64,000 nt of DNA from SHAN690 sp023262195 (GCA_038142005.1 JAYQJE010000007.1:1-64000), one strand, 5' to 3'; counted from the stretch's first letter, positions 8,815-18,060 are shown. A program made the numbers and translations. Notes: generated from the sequence alone by a model not told the origin.

Positions 8815-11029
8815 ATGGCAGAAAAAAGAAGAAGCTGTTGAAAACAAAGTTGAAGAAACAGCAAAAGACACTGCAAAATCCACTGCAGCAAAATCCACCA
8901 AAAAAAGTAGAAGCTAAAGCGAAAAAGGAAGAAAAGCCTGAAGCCAAGAAAGCTCCTGCGAAAAAAGCTGAAGCGAAGAAAGCTCCTGCGAAAAAAGCTG
9001 AAGCGAAGAAAGCTCCTGCGAAAAAAGCTGAAGCGAAGAAAGCTGAGCCCGCTAAGGAAGAAAAAGCCGAAGTAAAGGCAGAAGCCAAAGCTGAAAAGGA
9101 AGAAAAGCCTGTTGCTAAAAAGCCAAGAACACGTGTTAAAAAGCTGCGGCAGAAGAAACTGCTGAAGCTGCTCCAGCAGAAGAGACTGCAACAGAAGAAG
9201 TAAAAGAAGCAACACAAGCTCCTGCACCTGAACGACCAAAACTTGAAGACTTTGATTGGTCTAAATTGACCAAGAAGGCTGAGGTATATTCTGAAAAAGA
9301 GCGTCAGGAAATGGAGGAGATGTATGATGAGACATTAACCTCTATTACAGAACACACCGTGGTTGACGGTAAAGTGGTAGCCATGACTTCTCGAGAAGTT
9401 GTGGTAAACATTGGTTACAAGAGCGAAGGCGTAATTAGTGCTCCAGAATTCCGTCACAATCCCGATTTGAAAATCGGAGATGAAGTGGAAGTTTACGTAG
9501 AAAAAACTGAAGACAGCAATGGGCAGTTGGTGCTTTCTCACAAGAAGGCACGAATGATGCGTGCTTGGGAACGTGTAAACGATGCCAAGGAAAACGATAC
9601 CATCGTAAGAGGTCACGTAAAGTGCCGAACTAAAGGAGGATTAATCGTTGATGTGTTTGGTTTGGAGGCATTCCTTCCAGGTTCACAAATTGACGTGAAG
9701 CCTATCCGTGATTACGACATCTATGTTGGAAAAGACATGGAGTTTAAAGTAGTGAAAATCAACACCGAGTTTAAAAACGTGGTTGTGTCGCACAAAGCAT
9801 TGATTGAAGCTGAGATTGAACAGCAGAAGGTTGAGATCATGCAAAAGCTTGAAAAAGGTCAGGTGCTTGAAGGAACCGTTAAGAATATTACTTCGTACGG
9901 TGTATTTGTCGACCTCGGTGGTGTTGACGGACTTATCCACATTACTGACTTAAGCTGGGGTAGAATTAATCACCCAGAAGAAGTGGTTGAGCTTGATGAA
10001 ACAATCAACGTGGTTATCCTCGATTTTGATGACGAAAAGAAGCGTATTGCACTTGGTGTGAAGCAACTTCAAGAGCATCCATGGGAAGGTCTTGATACCG
10101 GCATTAAAGAAGGCGATAACATCAAAGGTAAAGTGGTAGTACTTGCTGATTATGGTGCATTTGTAGAAGTAGCGCCTGGAGTGGAAGGATTAATCCACGT
10201 ATCAGAAATGAGCTGGTCACAGCACTTACGCACGGCAGATCAATTCTTCAAAGTTGGAGATGAGGTGGAAGCCAAGGTGATCGCCATCGATCGTGAAGAG
10301 CGAAAGCTTTCACTCAGTACTCGTCAACTTACGCCAGATCCATGGGAAGATATTGAGAAGCGCTACCCAGTAGATAGCAAGCACACGGGCCGAGTTACCA
10401 ACCTTTCAAACTTCGGTGTATTCATCGAGTTGGAAGAAGGAATCGATGGTTTGGTGCACATCTCAGATTTGAGCTGGAGCAAGAAAATCAATCACCCATC
10501 TGAATTCACCAAGACAGGTGAGCAAATGGAGGCTGTAGTTCTTGAAATTGACAAGGAAAACCGAAGATTGAGCTTGGGACACAAGCAGTTGGAAGAAAAT
10601 CCATGGGATGTGTTCGAGACAGTGTTTAAGATCGGAAGCGTTCATCAAGGAACCATCTTTCAGAGAAACGATAAAGGTGGTGTGGCTTCTCTCCCATATG
10701 GAGTTGAAGGATTTGCACCGAGCCGACATCTGATTAAAGAGGATGGCTCTAAGGTTGGAATGGATGAAACGTTAGATTTCCAAATCATTGAGTTCAACAA
10801 AGACTCAAAGAAGATCATCATTTCACATACTAAAACACACGATGAAGAAGTTGGAAGAGATTCTGGCGATAATAAGCGTGGTGGAGGAAAAGTGAGTGGT
10901 AAGGTGAAGAACGATAGAAAAGCGGTGAAGAAAATCAATGAATCGCTTGAAAAGACCACCCTTGGTGATCTTGACGTACTTTCTTCATTGAAGGATGAAA
11001 TGGAACAAGCTGAAAAGAAAAAGAAATAA
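8815..11029 (+). CDS. rpsA: 30S ribosomal protein S1 with long basic/acidic N-terminal tail (three frameshifts in A runs)
   Basis: mRNA-binding ribosomal protein needed for initiation. After repair 737 residues: a Lys/Ala/Glu tail (about 1-150) and six S1 OB-fold domains starting near 180, 265, 352, 437, 525 and 612; signatures include GTVKNITSYGVFVDLGG, GKVVVLADYGAFVEV and GRVTNLSNFGVFIEL. The S1 part reads cleanly from 9266. The tail is split by slips in runs at 8822-8827 (A6), 8900-8906 (A7) and 9138-9142 (A5); correcting them gives one frame from the ATG at 8815 into the S1 domains. Usual Bacteroidota S1 is near 600 residues, so the tail is unusually long. Own promoter, leader hairpin and terminator, so monocistronic. 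Confidence 0.9.
8949..9038 (+). repeat. 30-bp tandem repeat, three perfect copies, in rpsA tail
   Basis: Three identical 30-bp units (aaagctcctgcgaaaaaagc...) encode KAPAKKAEAK three times, a histone H1-like motif. Copy number could vary between strains. Confidence 0.9.
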
Positions 11030-11050
11030 TCAGCTGTCACTGCACTTAAA

Positions 11051-11081
11051 ATCCCTTTCGATTTCGGAAGGGATTTTTTTT
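11051..11081 (+). terminator. Rho-independent terminator of rpsA
   Basis: Stem ATCCCTTTCG / CGGAAGGGAT (one G-T pair) with loop ATTT, directly followed by eight Ts. It ends the rpsA transcript 22 bases after the stop codon. Confidence 0.9.
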
Positions 11082-11095
11082 GCCCAATACTCAAG

Positions 11096-11103
11096 TATAT
11101 TTG
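11096..11103 (+). promoter_or_regulatory. promoter -7 element of pyrR-pyrB
   Basis: TATATTTG, ten bases before the pyrR ATG, so the 5' leader is only a few bases. There is no room for a PyrR attenuator in front of pyrR itself. Confidence 0.55.
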
Positions 11104-11113
11104 CCCTGCATTA

Positions 11114-11668
11114 ATGGAATCACGCCAGCTTCTATCTCACCATGCGCTAAACAAAACGCTCGACCGGCTTGCATATCAAGTATTTGAGCAGCACATTGAG
11201 CCCAATGATCTTGCTATTATCGCCTTGCAGCCCCGAGGTGTGTATTTGGGAAGAAGGATACTTGAGCGCCTCAAAGGCCTCTATAAAACGGACTCCATTA
11301 GCTATGGAGAACTGGACATCACCTTTCACAGAGATGACTTCCGAAGACGTGACGAACTGTTGGTTCCGGCACGCACCAATCTTGAGTTTAGCATTGAAGG
11401 CAGGCAAATCGTGCTTATTGACGATGTGCTATATACTGGGAGAACCGTTCGGGCAGGACTGGACGCCATGCTTGATTTTGGAAGGCCTGCAAATGTTGAA
11501 CTCATGGCTTTGATCGACCGTAGGTTTAGCAGAGAGTTACCCGTTCAGCCTGATTACACCGGTAGAGTAGTGGATGTGGTGACCGATGAAACCGTCAAGG
11601 TCAATTGGAGTGATGATGACCAGAATAATGAAGTAATACTATACGGATCAAATAAAACCAATGACTAA
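11114..11668 (+). CDS. pyrR: bifunctional pyr operon regulator / uracil phosphoribosyltransferase PyrR
   Basis: 184 residues, normal length. The PRPP-binding loop reads IVLIDDVLYTGRTVRAG (about 98-114) and the N-terminal SRQLLSHHALNKTLDRLA and ALQPRGVYLGRR match PyrR. PyrR binds pyr mRNA and also has uracil phosphoribosyltransferase activity. It overlaps pyrB by eight bases, so the two are translated together. The very short leader argues that here it acts on other transcripts or mainly as an enzyme (inference). Confidence 0.92.
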   Translation: MESRQLLSHHALNKTLDRLAYQVFEQHIEPNDLAIIALQPRGVYLGRRILERLKGLYKTDSISYGELDITFHRDDFRRRDELLVPARTNLEFSIEGRQIVLIDDVLYTGRTVRAGLDAMLDFGRPANVELMALIDRRFSRELPVQPDYTGRVVDVVTDETVKVNWSDDDQNNEVILYGSNKTND

Positions 11669-12595
11669 GCTTAGTACGAAAAATCTGCTCGGAATTAAGA
11701 ACATCACTCGTGAGGATATTGATCTAATTTTTTCGACAGCAGATAATTTCAAGCAAGTCATCAACAGACCGATTAAAAAGGTTCCATCACTGAGGGATGT
11801 GACCATTGCCAATATTTTCTTTGAAAATTCTACCCGCACGAAATTGTCTTTTGAGCTGGCAGAAAAACGCCTGTCGGCTGATGTCATCAATTTTTCAGCA
11901 TCAAGTTCATCGGTAAAGAAAGGAGAGTCGTTGGTTGATACGGTCAATAACATCTTGGCTATGAAGGTTGATATGGTGGTGATGCGCCACCCAAACCCTG
12001 GTGCTCACATGTTTTTAGCCAAACGCGTTGACTGCAATATCATTAATGCTGGCGATGGTGCACATGAGCACCCAACGCAAGCCATTCTTGATGCCTATTC
12101 ACTAAGGGAGCGCCTGGGATCGTTGGAAGGAAAGAATATTTTGATTGTGGGGATATCCTCCACTCCAGGGTAGCTCTATCGAATATTTTTTGTCTGCAAA
12201 AACTTGGAGCCAATGTTGCCGTATGCGGACCTGCCACACTTATTCCAAAGCACATTGAGCAATTAGGGGTGAAAGTGTTTTTCCATTTGAAAAAAGCTCT
12301 CGAGTGGTGCGATGTAGCTAACATGCTCAGAATTCAACTCGAACGTCAAGACATAGAATATTTTCCATCGATTAGAGAATACACTATGCAATATGGCCTC
12401 AATCGAGCAATGCTTGATGAGGTCGGAAAAGACATCGTTATCATGCATCCAGGACCGATCAATAGAGGTGTGGAAATAACCAGTGACCTCGCAGACAGTG
12501 AATACAGCATTATTCTAAATCAGGTAGAAAATGGAGTTGCAACACGCATGGCAGTGCTATATCTACTGGCAGGTGGAACGAAATCCGTAGATTGA
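11661..12595 (+). CDS. pyrB: aspartate carbamoyltransferase catalytic subunit (one frameshift)
   Basis: Second step of de novo pyrimidine synthesis. The carbamoyl-phosphate site FENSTRTKLSFE (about 54-65), HPNPGAHMF in place of the usual HxxxGA segment, GDGAHEHPTQAILD and MHPGPINRGVEI are all present. The frame slips at the G4 run 12149-12152; one more G gives ILIVGDILHSRVALSN and a 311-residue protein, normal for the family. Co-transcribed with pyrR. No pyrI-like regulatory chain follows. Confidence 0.93.
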
Positions 12596-12600
12596 TTGGC

Positions 12601-12608
12601 TATATTTG
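12601..12608 (+). promoter_or_regulatory. promoter -7 element of the STAS gene
   Basis: TATATTTG, 22 bases before the ATG at 12631. It lies immediately after the pyrB stop, so the STAS gene can be expressed independently of pyrB. It also argues against the earlier in-frame start at 12592. Confidence 0.55.
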
Positions 12609-12630
12609 TCTATGTACAAAATTTAACCCC

Positions 12631-13002
12631 ATGAGTTTAACTGTCACGCAAGCCAAGGGCTATTCAATAGTAAAGGTTGAAGCCAACAAACTAGGCGGAG
12701 TTTTATCTCCAGAGTTGAAAGACAAGTTCGTTGAATTAAACCAACTCGGTGTGAAAAGCATGATACTTGACTTGGGCAACGCCCAATATTGCGACTCTAG
12801 CGGTTTGAGTGCCATTTTAGTTGGCAACAGGTTATGCAAAGATGCTGGTGGGGCATTTGTGATTTGTGAGATTAACGATATGATCAATAAGCTCATACAG
12901 ATTTCTCAATTAGATTCGATCTTGACCATCATACCAACTCAGCAGGAAGCAATGGACTTTTTGATCATGGATAATATTGAAAAAGGGCTAGACAACGAAT
13001 GA
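12631..13002 (+). CDS. STAS-domain anti-sigma factor antagonist-like protein
   Basis: 123 residues. A single STAS domain with the phosphorylatable serine in AQYCDSSGLSAIL (about 52-64), as in SpoIIAA/RsbV proteins that bind anti-sigma kinases when unphosphorylated. No partner kinase gene is adjacent; the SiaB-like kinase at 41710-42825 is the only candidate in the window. I choose ATG 12631 over 12592 because a good -7 element lies between them. The stop overlaps the start of the next gene (ATGA). Confidence 0.85.
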   Translation: MSLTVTQAKGYSIVKVEANKLGGVLSPELKDKFVELNQLGVKSMILDLGNAQYCDSSGLSAILVGNRLCKDAGGAFVICEINDMINKLIQISQLDSILTIIPTQQEAMDFLIMDNIEKGLDNE

Positions 13003-13733
13003 TAAGACTTCTAACCCTGCTGCTAATTTCCTCCGTTGCTTTCCCTTTACTTTCAGTAGGGCAATGCACGCCAGACACGACTTTTTCAGGACTGTATTAT
13101 TCGGAGTTTGGAGACGAGCTTCCTCCGGCAAGAATAAACGCTGAATATGAAGCGGTGATTCACATTCAAGTTCCAGCGGATACTGGAGTTCTTGGTCTTC
13201 CACCCATAAGCATCGATAGTGGTGTAATTACCGATGTTTCAGGTTTGCCAACTGGTCTTGAGTATGAATGCGATCAACCTCGATGCGCTTATCCAGGAGG
13301 AACTTACGGATGTGTTCGTGTGTTTGGAACACCCACAGATACTACCGAGATTGGAAAGAATGACTTGATATTGTCAATTCAAGTGTACACCTCCCTATTG
13401 TCAGGCCCCAGAGACGTTGAGGAGTTTAGTATCGAACTTGAAGCGGATTTCCCTGCTGCAATCGAAGATGTTGCCGAATCTACATTGAGCATTGCTACCG
13501 ATCAAAACCCAATTTCATCGGATGGTTATTTGATCCTGCAATCAAGCAGGGTTGGGAAGTATCGATTGGTGATATACTCATTGCTCGGTGCCAAGGAGGC
13601 GCTTTTAGTTGCAGAGACTACAGGAAATGAGCAACGCATAGGAATCAATCAATTCGATCTCTCTGCAGGAGTATATTTTGCAACGGTAGAAATGGAAGGA
13701 CAAAGGCAAAGCGTACGCTTTATCGTTCGATAG
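12999..13733 (+). CDS. secreted protein with type IX secretion (type A-like) C-terminal sorting domain
   Basis: 244 residues: signal peptide ending near SVGQC (about 1-22), a cysteine-containing beta-rich domain (23-155), and a C-terminal domain of about 75 residues with the type A pattern (QNPISSDGYLIL, then LSAGVYFATVEMEGQ and a short basic end SVRFIVR). Predicted to leave the cell through the type IX system. The middle domain is not recognised. Overlaps the STAS gene by 4 bases and is followed 12 bases later by rnz, so it sits inside a housekeeping operon. Confidence 0.75.
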   Translation: MIRLLTLLLISSVAFPLLSVGQCTPDTTFSGLYYSEFGDELPPARINAEYEAVIHIQVPADTGVLGLPPISIDSGVITDVSGLPTGLEYECDQPRCAYPGGTYGCVRVFGTPTDTTEIGKNDLILSIQVYTSLLSGPRDVEEFSIELEADFPAAIEDVAESTLSIATDQNPISSDGYLILQSSRVGKYRLVIYSLLGAKEALLVAETTGNEQRIGINQFDLSAGVYFATVEMEGQRQSVRFIVR

Positions 13734-13745
13734 AATCGCCTTGTA

Positions 13746-14672
13746 ATGTCCATTGTGTTATCCACAACTATTCTAGGTTCTAATTCTGCTTTACCCGCTT
13801 TTGGTCGCCACCCCACGGCTCAAGTTTTGCAATGTGATCAAAGCACCTATCTGATAGATTGTGGTGAGGGTACTCAAATGCAACTCCGTAGATACGGGGT
13901 CAAGTTTCAACGGATTAAAGCCATTTTCATTTCTCACCTGCATGGCGATCATTATTTCGGCCTTGTCGGTTTGCTTAATTCGATGAATCTACTCGGTAGA
14001 AATATGCCACTGGTTATTGTCGGTCCTTCAGAGCTTCAAGAGATAATAAACATACAGCAGGCAGTAGGCAGGTCTGGTATAGACTATGACATTGAATTCG
14101 TTTCAACCAACCATATCGATCGCAAAGCCAAAGCGTTAATATATGCGGATAAGCAAATGCGAGTGGAGGCTTTTGGGCTCAAGCACCGAATACACTGCGT
14201 TGGATTTAGATTCGAGCAACAACCTAAGCCAAGAACGTATCTACCAGAGATGGGAAACGCTTATGGGGTGAAAATAAAGGACATACCGGCCATTAAAAGA
14301 GGTGAAGATTTTATTACTGCAAAAGGAAATGTGATCAGTAATGAGTTAATTACGAATGCACCACCAACTCCCAAGTCATATGCCTTTTGTACAGATACGT
14401 TGCCGTTAGATTCCACTGTTGAGCATGTAGCGAATGTAGATTGCCTCTATCATGAAAGCACCTTTTTGGAAACCGAGATAAAAAGAGCAAAAAGCACCTT
14501 TCACACCACAGCCAAGCAGGCGGCTCAAATCGCTGCCAGCGCTAACGTGAAGCAATTACTCCTCGGCCATTTTTCGGCACGCTATCAGGATCTAGAGCCC
14601 TTTAACCACGAGGCCAAGACGGTATTCGAAAACTCGGAACTGTCCCTTGAAGGGAACACATACTTTATTTGA
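13746..14672 (+). CDS. rnz: ribonuclease Z (tRNA 3'-processing endonuclease)
   Basis: 308 residues, normal length. Metallo-beta-lactamase core with the zinc motif FISHLHGDHYFGL (HxHxDH, about 60-72), later ligands in LKHRIHCVGF, FCTDT and LGHFSARY. Removes the 3' trailer of tRNA precursors. Third gene after STAS in a run of plus-strand genes. Confidence 0.93.
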   Translation: MSIVLSTTILGSNSALPAFGRHPTAQVLQCDQSTYLIDCGEGTQMQLRRYGVKFQRIKAIFISHLHGDHYFGLVGLLNSMNLLGRNMPLVIVGPSELQEIINIQQAVGRSGIDYDIEFVSTNHIDRKAKALIYADKQMRVEAFGLKHRIHCVGFRFEQQPKPRTYLPEMGNAYGVKIKDIPAIKRGEDFITAKGNVISNELITNAPPTPKSYAFCTDTLPLDSTVEHVANVDCLYHESTFLETEIKRAKSTFHTTAKQAAQIAASANVKQLLLGHFSARYQDLEPFNHEAKTVFENSELSLEGNTYFI

Positions 14673-14703
14673 GTGTTCTAGTATTATTTAGATTCAATCT
14701 ACA

Positions 14704-14711
14704 TAAATTCG
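14704..14711 (+). promoter_or_regulatory. promoter -7 element of the LuxR-type regulator
   Basis: TAAATTCG, seven bases before the ATG at 14719; a variant of the -7 consensus with TTCG that recurs in this window. Confidence 0.5.
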
Positions 14712-14718
14712 CCAATGA

Positions 14719-15393
14719 ATGAATCAGGTTAAACTTCACATAGCCGATGCCAATTATCTAACTAGGGTTGGCCTAGAGTCGATATTCCAATCTGAGAATG
14801 GGGTAGTGGTGGTAGGAGTAACCGAAAAAAGTGATGATCTTAAAAAAAACCTCCTCGAAAATGTTCCAGAAGTTTTACTGATAAATTACCAATCGGATGG
14901 ATTTCATTCATCTGACGTTTATCAAACCTATCGACTCCTTCCCGGTATAAAAGTGGTGGGAATCACTCAAAATTGTGATGTTGAAACGATTAACGGCCTG
15001 TTAGAGTCGGGTCTGAATGGTCACTTATTATGTGATTGTGATCACGATGAAATAATGGACAGTGTGGTGTGCACTGCAAGGGGTGAGAAGTTTTTTTGTG
15101 GAAAAGTCTTAGAGCAAATCAATGTGAAGGGCAATGCTGCCAAGAAATCTTTTGATTGTGACCCAATAGTGATCTCAGAACGTGAGTTAGAAATTCTTCA
15201 ATTAATCGCTCAAGGCTTAACCAATAAGCAGATTGCCGAAAAGATTCATTTGAGTTTTCACACCGTGATGACGCATCGCAAAAACATGATGAGTAAACTA
15301 GGGATTAATAACACTGCAGGCTTGATTATATATGCCGTACGCGAGAATCTGATTAGCCCAAACCGGTTTTTATTTAGTCAAGGGAATAACTAA
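14719..15393 (+). CDS. LuxR/NarL-type regulator with degenerate receiver domain
   Basis: 224 residues: receiver-like domain (about 1-125) and a LuxR HTH (ISERELEILQLIAQGLTNKQ, about 151-170, then TVMTHRKNMMSKLG). The receiver lacks its chemistry: the acidic pair is reduced to ADANYL, the phospho-acceptor Asp is Asn (VLLINYQSDG) and the conserved Lys is Cys (GHLLCDCD). It is therefore probably regulated without phosphorylation. No histidine kinase is nearby. Confidence 0.85.
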   Translation: MNQVKLHIADANYLTRVGLESIFQSENGVVVVGVTEKSDDLKKNLLENVPEVLLINYQSDGFHSSDVYQTYRLLPGIKVVGITQNCDVETINGLLESGLNGHLLCDCDHDEIMDSVVCTARGEKFFCGKVLEQINVKGNAAKKSFDCDPIVISERELEILQLIAQGLTNKQIAEKIHLSFHTVMTHRKNMMSKLGINNTAGLIIYAVRENLISPNRFLFSQGNN

Positions 15394-15394
15394 A

Positions 15395-15730
15395 CTACCA
15401 ACTGATCGCATCATCCGCCCCGAGGAGCATCAATGCCTCAGATAACTCTCCCTCGGTTTTCAAATCGGTGCTCTTTTTAGACACTTCTAAACCTTGCCGG
15501 TAAATTTTAATGGCTTCTTTAACCTTACCTTCTGACTCATAGAGCTTACCGAGTTTGTAATATGCTCCAAGATATTCTTTGTCTTTGCTTAAAAGGTCTT
15601 CAATTAAAGCGATGGCTTCCTTGGCCTTACCCAGTTTCTCGTATTCAAGGGCAGCTGCATATTTCAAGAAACTATCCTCAGGGTTGGTCTTGAGCATTTC
15701 TTTGATAAGCTTTAATCGATCATGTTGCAT
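15395..15730 (-). CDS. small tetratricopeptide-repeat protein
   Basis: 111 residues, two to three TPR units (YAAALEYEKLGKAKEAIALI, AYYKLGKLYESEGKVKEAIK). No signal peptide, so a cytoplasmic scaffold of unknown partner. Convergent with the LuxR-type regulator, one base apart at the 3' ends. Confidence 0.8.
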   Translation of the reverse strand: MQHDRLKLIKEMLKTNPEDSFLKYAAALEYEKLGKAKEAIALIEDLLSKDKEYLGAYYKLGKLYESEGKVKEAIKIYRQGLEVSKKSTDLKTEGELSEALMLLGADDAISW

Positions 15731-15808
15731 TGCGAAGAATTTTGCCGAAAATTAGGTCTCTGAGGTCAATAAAGACATAGGAGCACTGGTAAATCAATTA
15801 ACAACTTA

Positions 15809-16531
15809 TCAAAGCGGCATATTCACCAGCTTATAGGTTACGGGATAGCTGATAACGCCTGCAGCAAGCATTTTACTCCTGAATGCATTGTCCTTCTCCA
15901 TTTTTTCAACATAATTGGGATCGTCCACTGCAAACACCATCGCTATCTGTCCTGGATCTTCTACACCTTTCATTATGTTGCGCACTTGAAAGTCTCTTTC
16001 AGGATCTTCCTTGAAATCCATGAGGAACGCCTCTTCCCAGCGATCATAGCTGATTACATTAAAACTCATGAACATTAAGATCAAGTCTGTAATTGGCTGT
16101 GAGTATTGCAATTGATGCGACATCCAATATAAATCCATGGCTCCAACTACACCAGCAGCTTCCATAGATTTTTGTAGGTTGTCAGATGTAATGTATTCAC
16201 GTGCAGCCTCAAGGTCGGTCACCTGCGCATAGACCAAAACCAGATCAGGATCGGTCATTTCCTTATACACGTTTAGCGCTTTTATGCCATGCTTCTCACG
16301 CACTGATTCTGCCAGATCGAATGCAGCCTTCCAAGTCTCATATTCTTTAACCTTATGGGCTATGAACAAAGTGGTATCCGTGGTTTCAGATCTTTCGAAT
16401 GGGGTGTCTAATACCGATTCATCTACCTCTTCAACGGCTGGTTCCTCTGTAGTTTTTGATTCATTTTCTACACAAGATGTGCTGAGGGTAAGTGATAATA
16501 ATAACCACGAAAACCTTTTCAAATAGTTCAT
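15809..16531 (-). CDS. lipoprotein with two ABM-like (dimeric alpha-beta barrel) domains
   Basis: 240 residues. Start chosen at ATG 16531: it gives signal peptide MNYLKRFSWLLLSLTLSTSC with a lipobox, and a -7 element lies just upstream; the longer in-frame extension to 16705 is unlikely. Two similar domains follow an acidic linker: LFIAHKVKEYETWKAAFDLA and FNVISYDRWEEAFLMDF each begin a ferredoxin-like barrel of the antibiotic-biosynthesis-monooxygenase kind. No catalytic function can be assigned. Confidence 0.75.
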   Translation of the reverse strand: MNYLKRFSWLLLSLTLSTSCVENESKTTEEPAVEEVDESVLDTPFERSETTDTTLFIAHKVKEYETWKAAFDLAESVREKHGIKALNVYKEMTDPDLVLVYAQVTDLEAAREYITSDNLQKSMEAAGVVGAMDLYWMSHQLQYSQPITDLILMFMSFNVISYDRWEEAFLMDFKEDPERDFQVRNIMKGVEDPGQIAMVFAVDDPNYVEKMEKDNAFRSKMLAAGVISYPVTYKLVNMPL

Positions 16532-16535
16532 GATA

Positions 16536-16543
16536 CAAATATA
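16536..16543 (-). promoter_or_regulatory. promoter -7 element of the ABM-like lipoprotein
   Basis: TATATTTG on the minus strand with only four bases between it and the ATG at 16531; transcription would begin at or beside the start codon. Confidence 0.55.
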
Positions 16544-16598
16544 AAGTGATTGTAGGCTGCTTGCTACAATTGGGTGGTGAGGAGTTAGCCGATAGTAA

Positions 16599-17123
16599 TT
16601 ATTGAGGCTTGCCGTTGGTCTCGGCCTCAGATTTAAGTTGGTCATAGATATCTTGGTTGTGCACCGCTTCGCTGACCATTTTGCCATTAGATAGGGTCTG
16701 CTCAAAGAATTTTACCCCTGCATGGTAATAGGCATGCACTTCTTTTGATATGCCATGCGAATAATCGATCGTTTGCATGAGGTCACCCGCCTCATCATGG
16801 AACTTCCAAACGCCTGTTTTATTTCCTTTTTCGTATTGCTCTTCATAGTAAACATTTCCGTTACGATGGTAATGTATTCCTGTTCCATCTAACTTTCCAT
16901 TGCTCCAATTACGCTCATACTGTTTGCCTCCTTCAGCGTACCAAACGGTTTCTAAACCATCTTTTTTTCCATCGGAATTTTCATGGTATTCGCTGCTTTT
17001 CTTGCCGCTATCGTAGCGATTGGTCACAACAGTGCACGCGCATTGAAAATCAAATGCTTTAGTTATTTGTGCTGAACCTTCAATGGTCAAAGCCAATCCT
17101 ACAATGAATAACAGTTTTTTCAT
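16599..17123 (-). CDS. secreted MORN-repeat (YwqK-like) protein
   Basis: 174 residues from ATG 17123, chosen because MKKLLFIVGLALTIEGSAQ is a good signal peptide; the frame extends upstream to 17153. Five or so MORN-like units follow (KDGLETVWYAEGGKQYERN, LDGTGIHYHRNGNVYYEEQY, KTGVWKFHDEAGD). Such proteins are often annotated as YwqK-family antitoxins, but a signal peptide and no adjacent toxin gene argue against that. Downstream of miaA by 37 bases, possibly the end of that operon. Confidence 0.75.
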   Translation of the reverse strand: MKKLLFIVGLALTIEGSAQITKAFDFQCACTVVTNRYDSGKKSSEYHENSDGKKDGLETVWYAEGGKQYERNWSNGKLDGTGIHYHRNGNVYYEEQYEKGNKTGVWKFHDEAGDLMQTIDYSHGISKEVHAYYHAGVKFFEQTLSNGKMVSEAVHNQDIYDQLKSEAETNGKPQ

Positions 17124-17160
17124 TTTTAAAACAATTGATGCGAAGTTACTCAAGCAAGGC

Positions 17161-18060
17161 TTAGACGTTCATATCCTTTGATAGATGCTTCAAGACGTTC
17201 TGAGCGTATGGTTCCTCTATTAGTATAAAATTGCCTTGATTTTTAAACCAAGTTATTTGACGCTTGGCGTAATTGCGTGTGTGCTGTTTGATGAGTTCAA
17301 TGCTTTCTTCTAAGGTACTTTGATCATCTAAGTATTCGAAAATTTCACGATAACCCACGGTTTGAAGGGCGTTTGAATCGCGCCATCCTACCAGCCTCTT
17401 TACCTCTTGAACCAAACCTTGCTCAATCATTTGATCTACCCGCTGGTTGATTTGTTGGTAGAGTCTATCACGGTCACACTGTAATGCAAAGCATATGCTT
17501 TTAAATGATCGACTAGCAAGCTGATTGGTAAGTTGTTGGGTGTAAGGCATCCCGGTAATCTCAATGACCTCCATCGCACGGATAAGACGCTGTGGATTCA
17601 CAAAATTCAGACTCTCGGTGAACTTTGGGTCAGCTTGAGCGAGTTGTTTTTTAAGCCATTCGATGCCTCGATTCTCCAATTCTTGCTTCAACCGACTGCG
17701 AATTTCTTTGTCGCTAGGAAGTTCATCCAATCCTTCCACAATCGCTTTGATATAAAGCCCTGAGCCACCTACGAGGATAGCCACATCATGAGTTTTGAAA
17801 AATTCGTTTAAAGCTTGAATACAATCTTTTTCGAATGCTCCACAGCTGTAAGAATCTGATGGGTCTTTACAATCAATAAAATGGTGTGGAATTTCAAATT
17901 GCTCTCTCTTGGTGGGTTTTGCTGTGCCAATGTCCATCCCTCGAAAGAACTGTCTTGAATCGCAATTAAAAATTTCCGTGTCGAAGATTTTGGCCAGCTC
18001 AATGGCCGTACGTGTCTTACCCGAAGCGGTAGGTCCAGCTATGACAACAAGTTGCTTCAA
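17161..18060 (-). CDS. miaA: tRNA dimethylallyltransferase
   Basis: 299 residues. Transfers the isopentenyl group to A37 of tRNAs reading UNN codons. P-loop GPTASGKTRTAIELA (about 8-22), DSRQFFRGMDIGTAKPT and NPQRLIRAMEVIEITG are the family signatures; the C-terminus YAKRQITWFKNQ is also conserved. Only two bases separate it from the gene upstream, in an operon with the CCA-adding enzyme. Confidence 0.95.
   Translation of the reverse strand: MKQLVVIAGPTASGKTRTAIELAKIFDTEIFNCDSRQFFRGMDIGTAKPTKREQFEIPHHFIDCKDPSDSYSCGAFEKDCIQALNEFFKTHDVAILVGGSGLYIKAIVEGLDELPSDKEIRSRLKQELENRGIEWLKKQLAQADPKFTESLNFVNPQRLIRAMEVIEITGMPYTQQLTNQLASRSFKSICFALQCDRDRLYQQINQRVDQMIEQGLVQEVKRLVGWRDSNALQTVGYREIFEYLDDQSTLEESIELIKQHTRNYAKRQITWFKNQGNFILIEEPYAQNVLKHLSKDMNV

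Noticed and set aside
8949..9038. Mobile or satellite repeat
   Set aside because: The 30-bp units are in frame inside rpsA and encode a regular peptide.
8717..9239. Two long minus-strand frames rich in Phe, Ser, Leu and Gln
   Set aside because: Antisense of the Lys/Ala/Glu repeats in rpsA; no start or composition of a real gene.
16599..17123. Toxin-antitoxin pair (YwqK-type antitoxin)
   Set aside because: Signal peptide present and no small toxin gene beside it.
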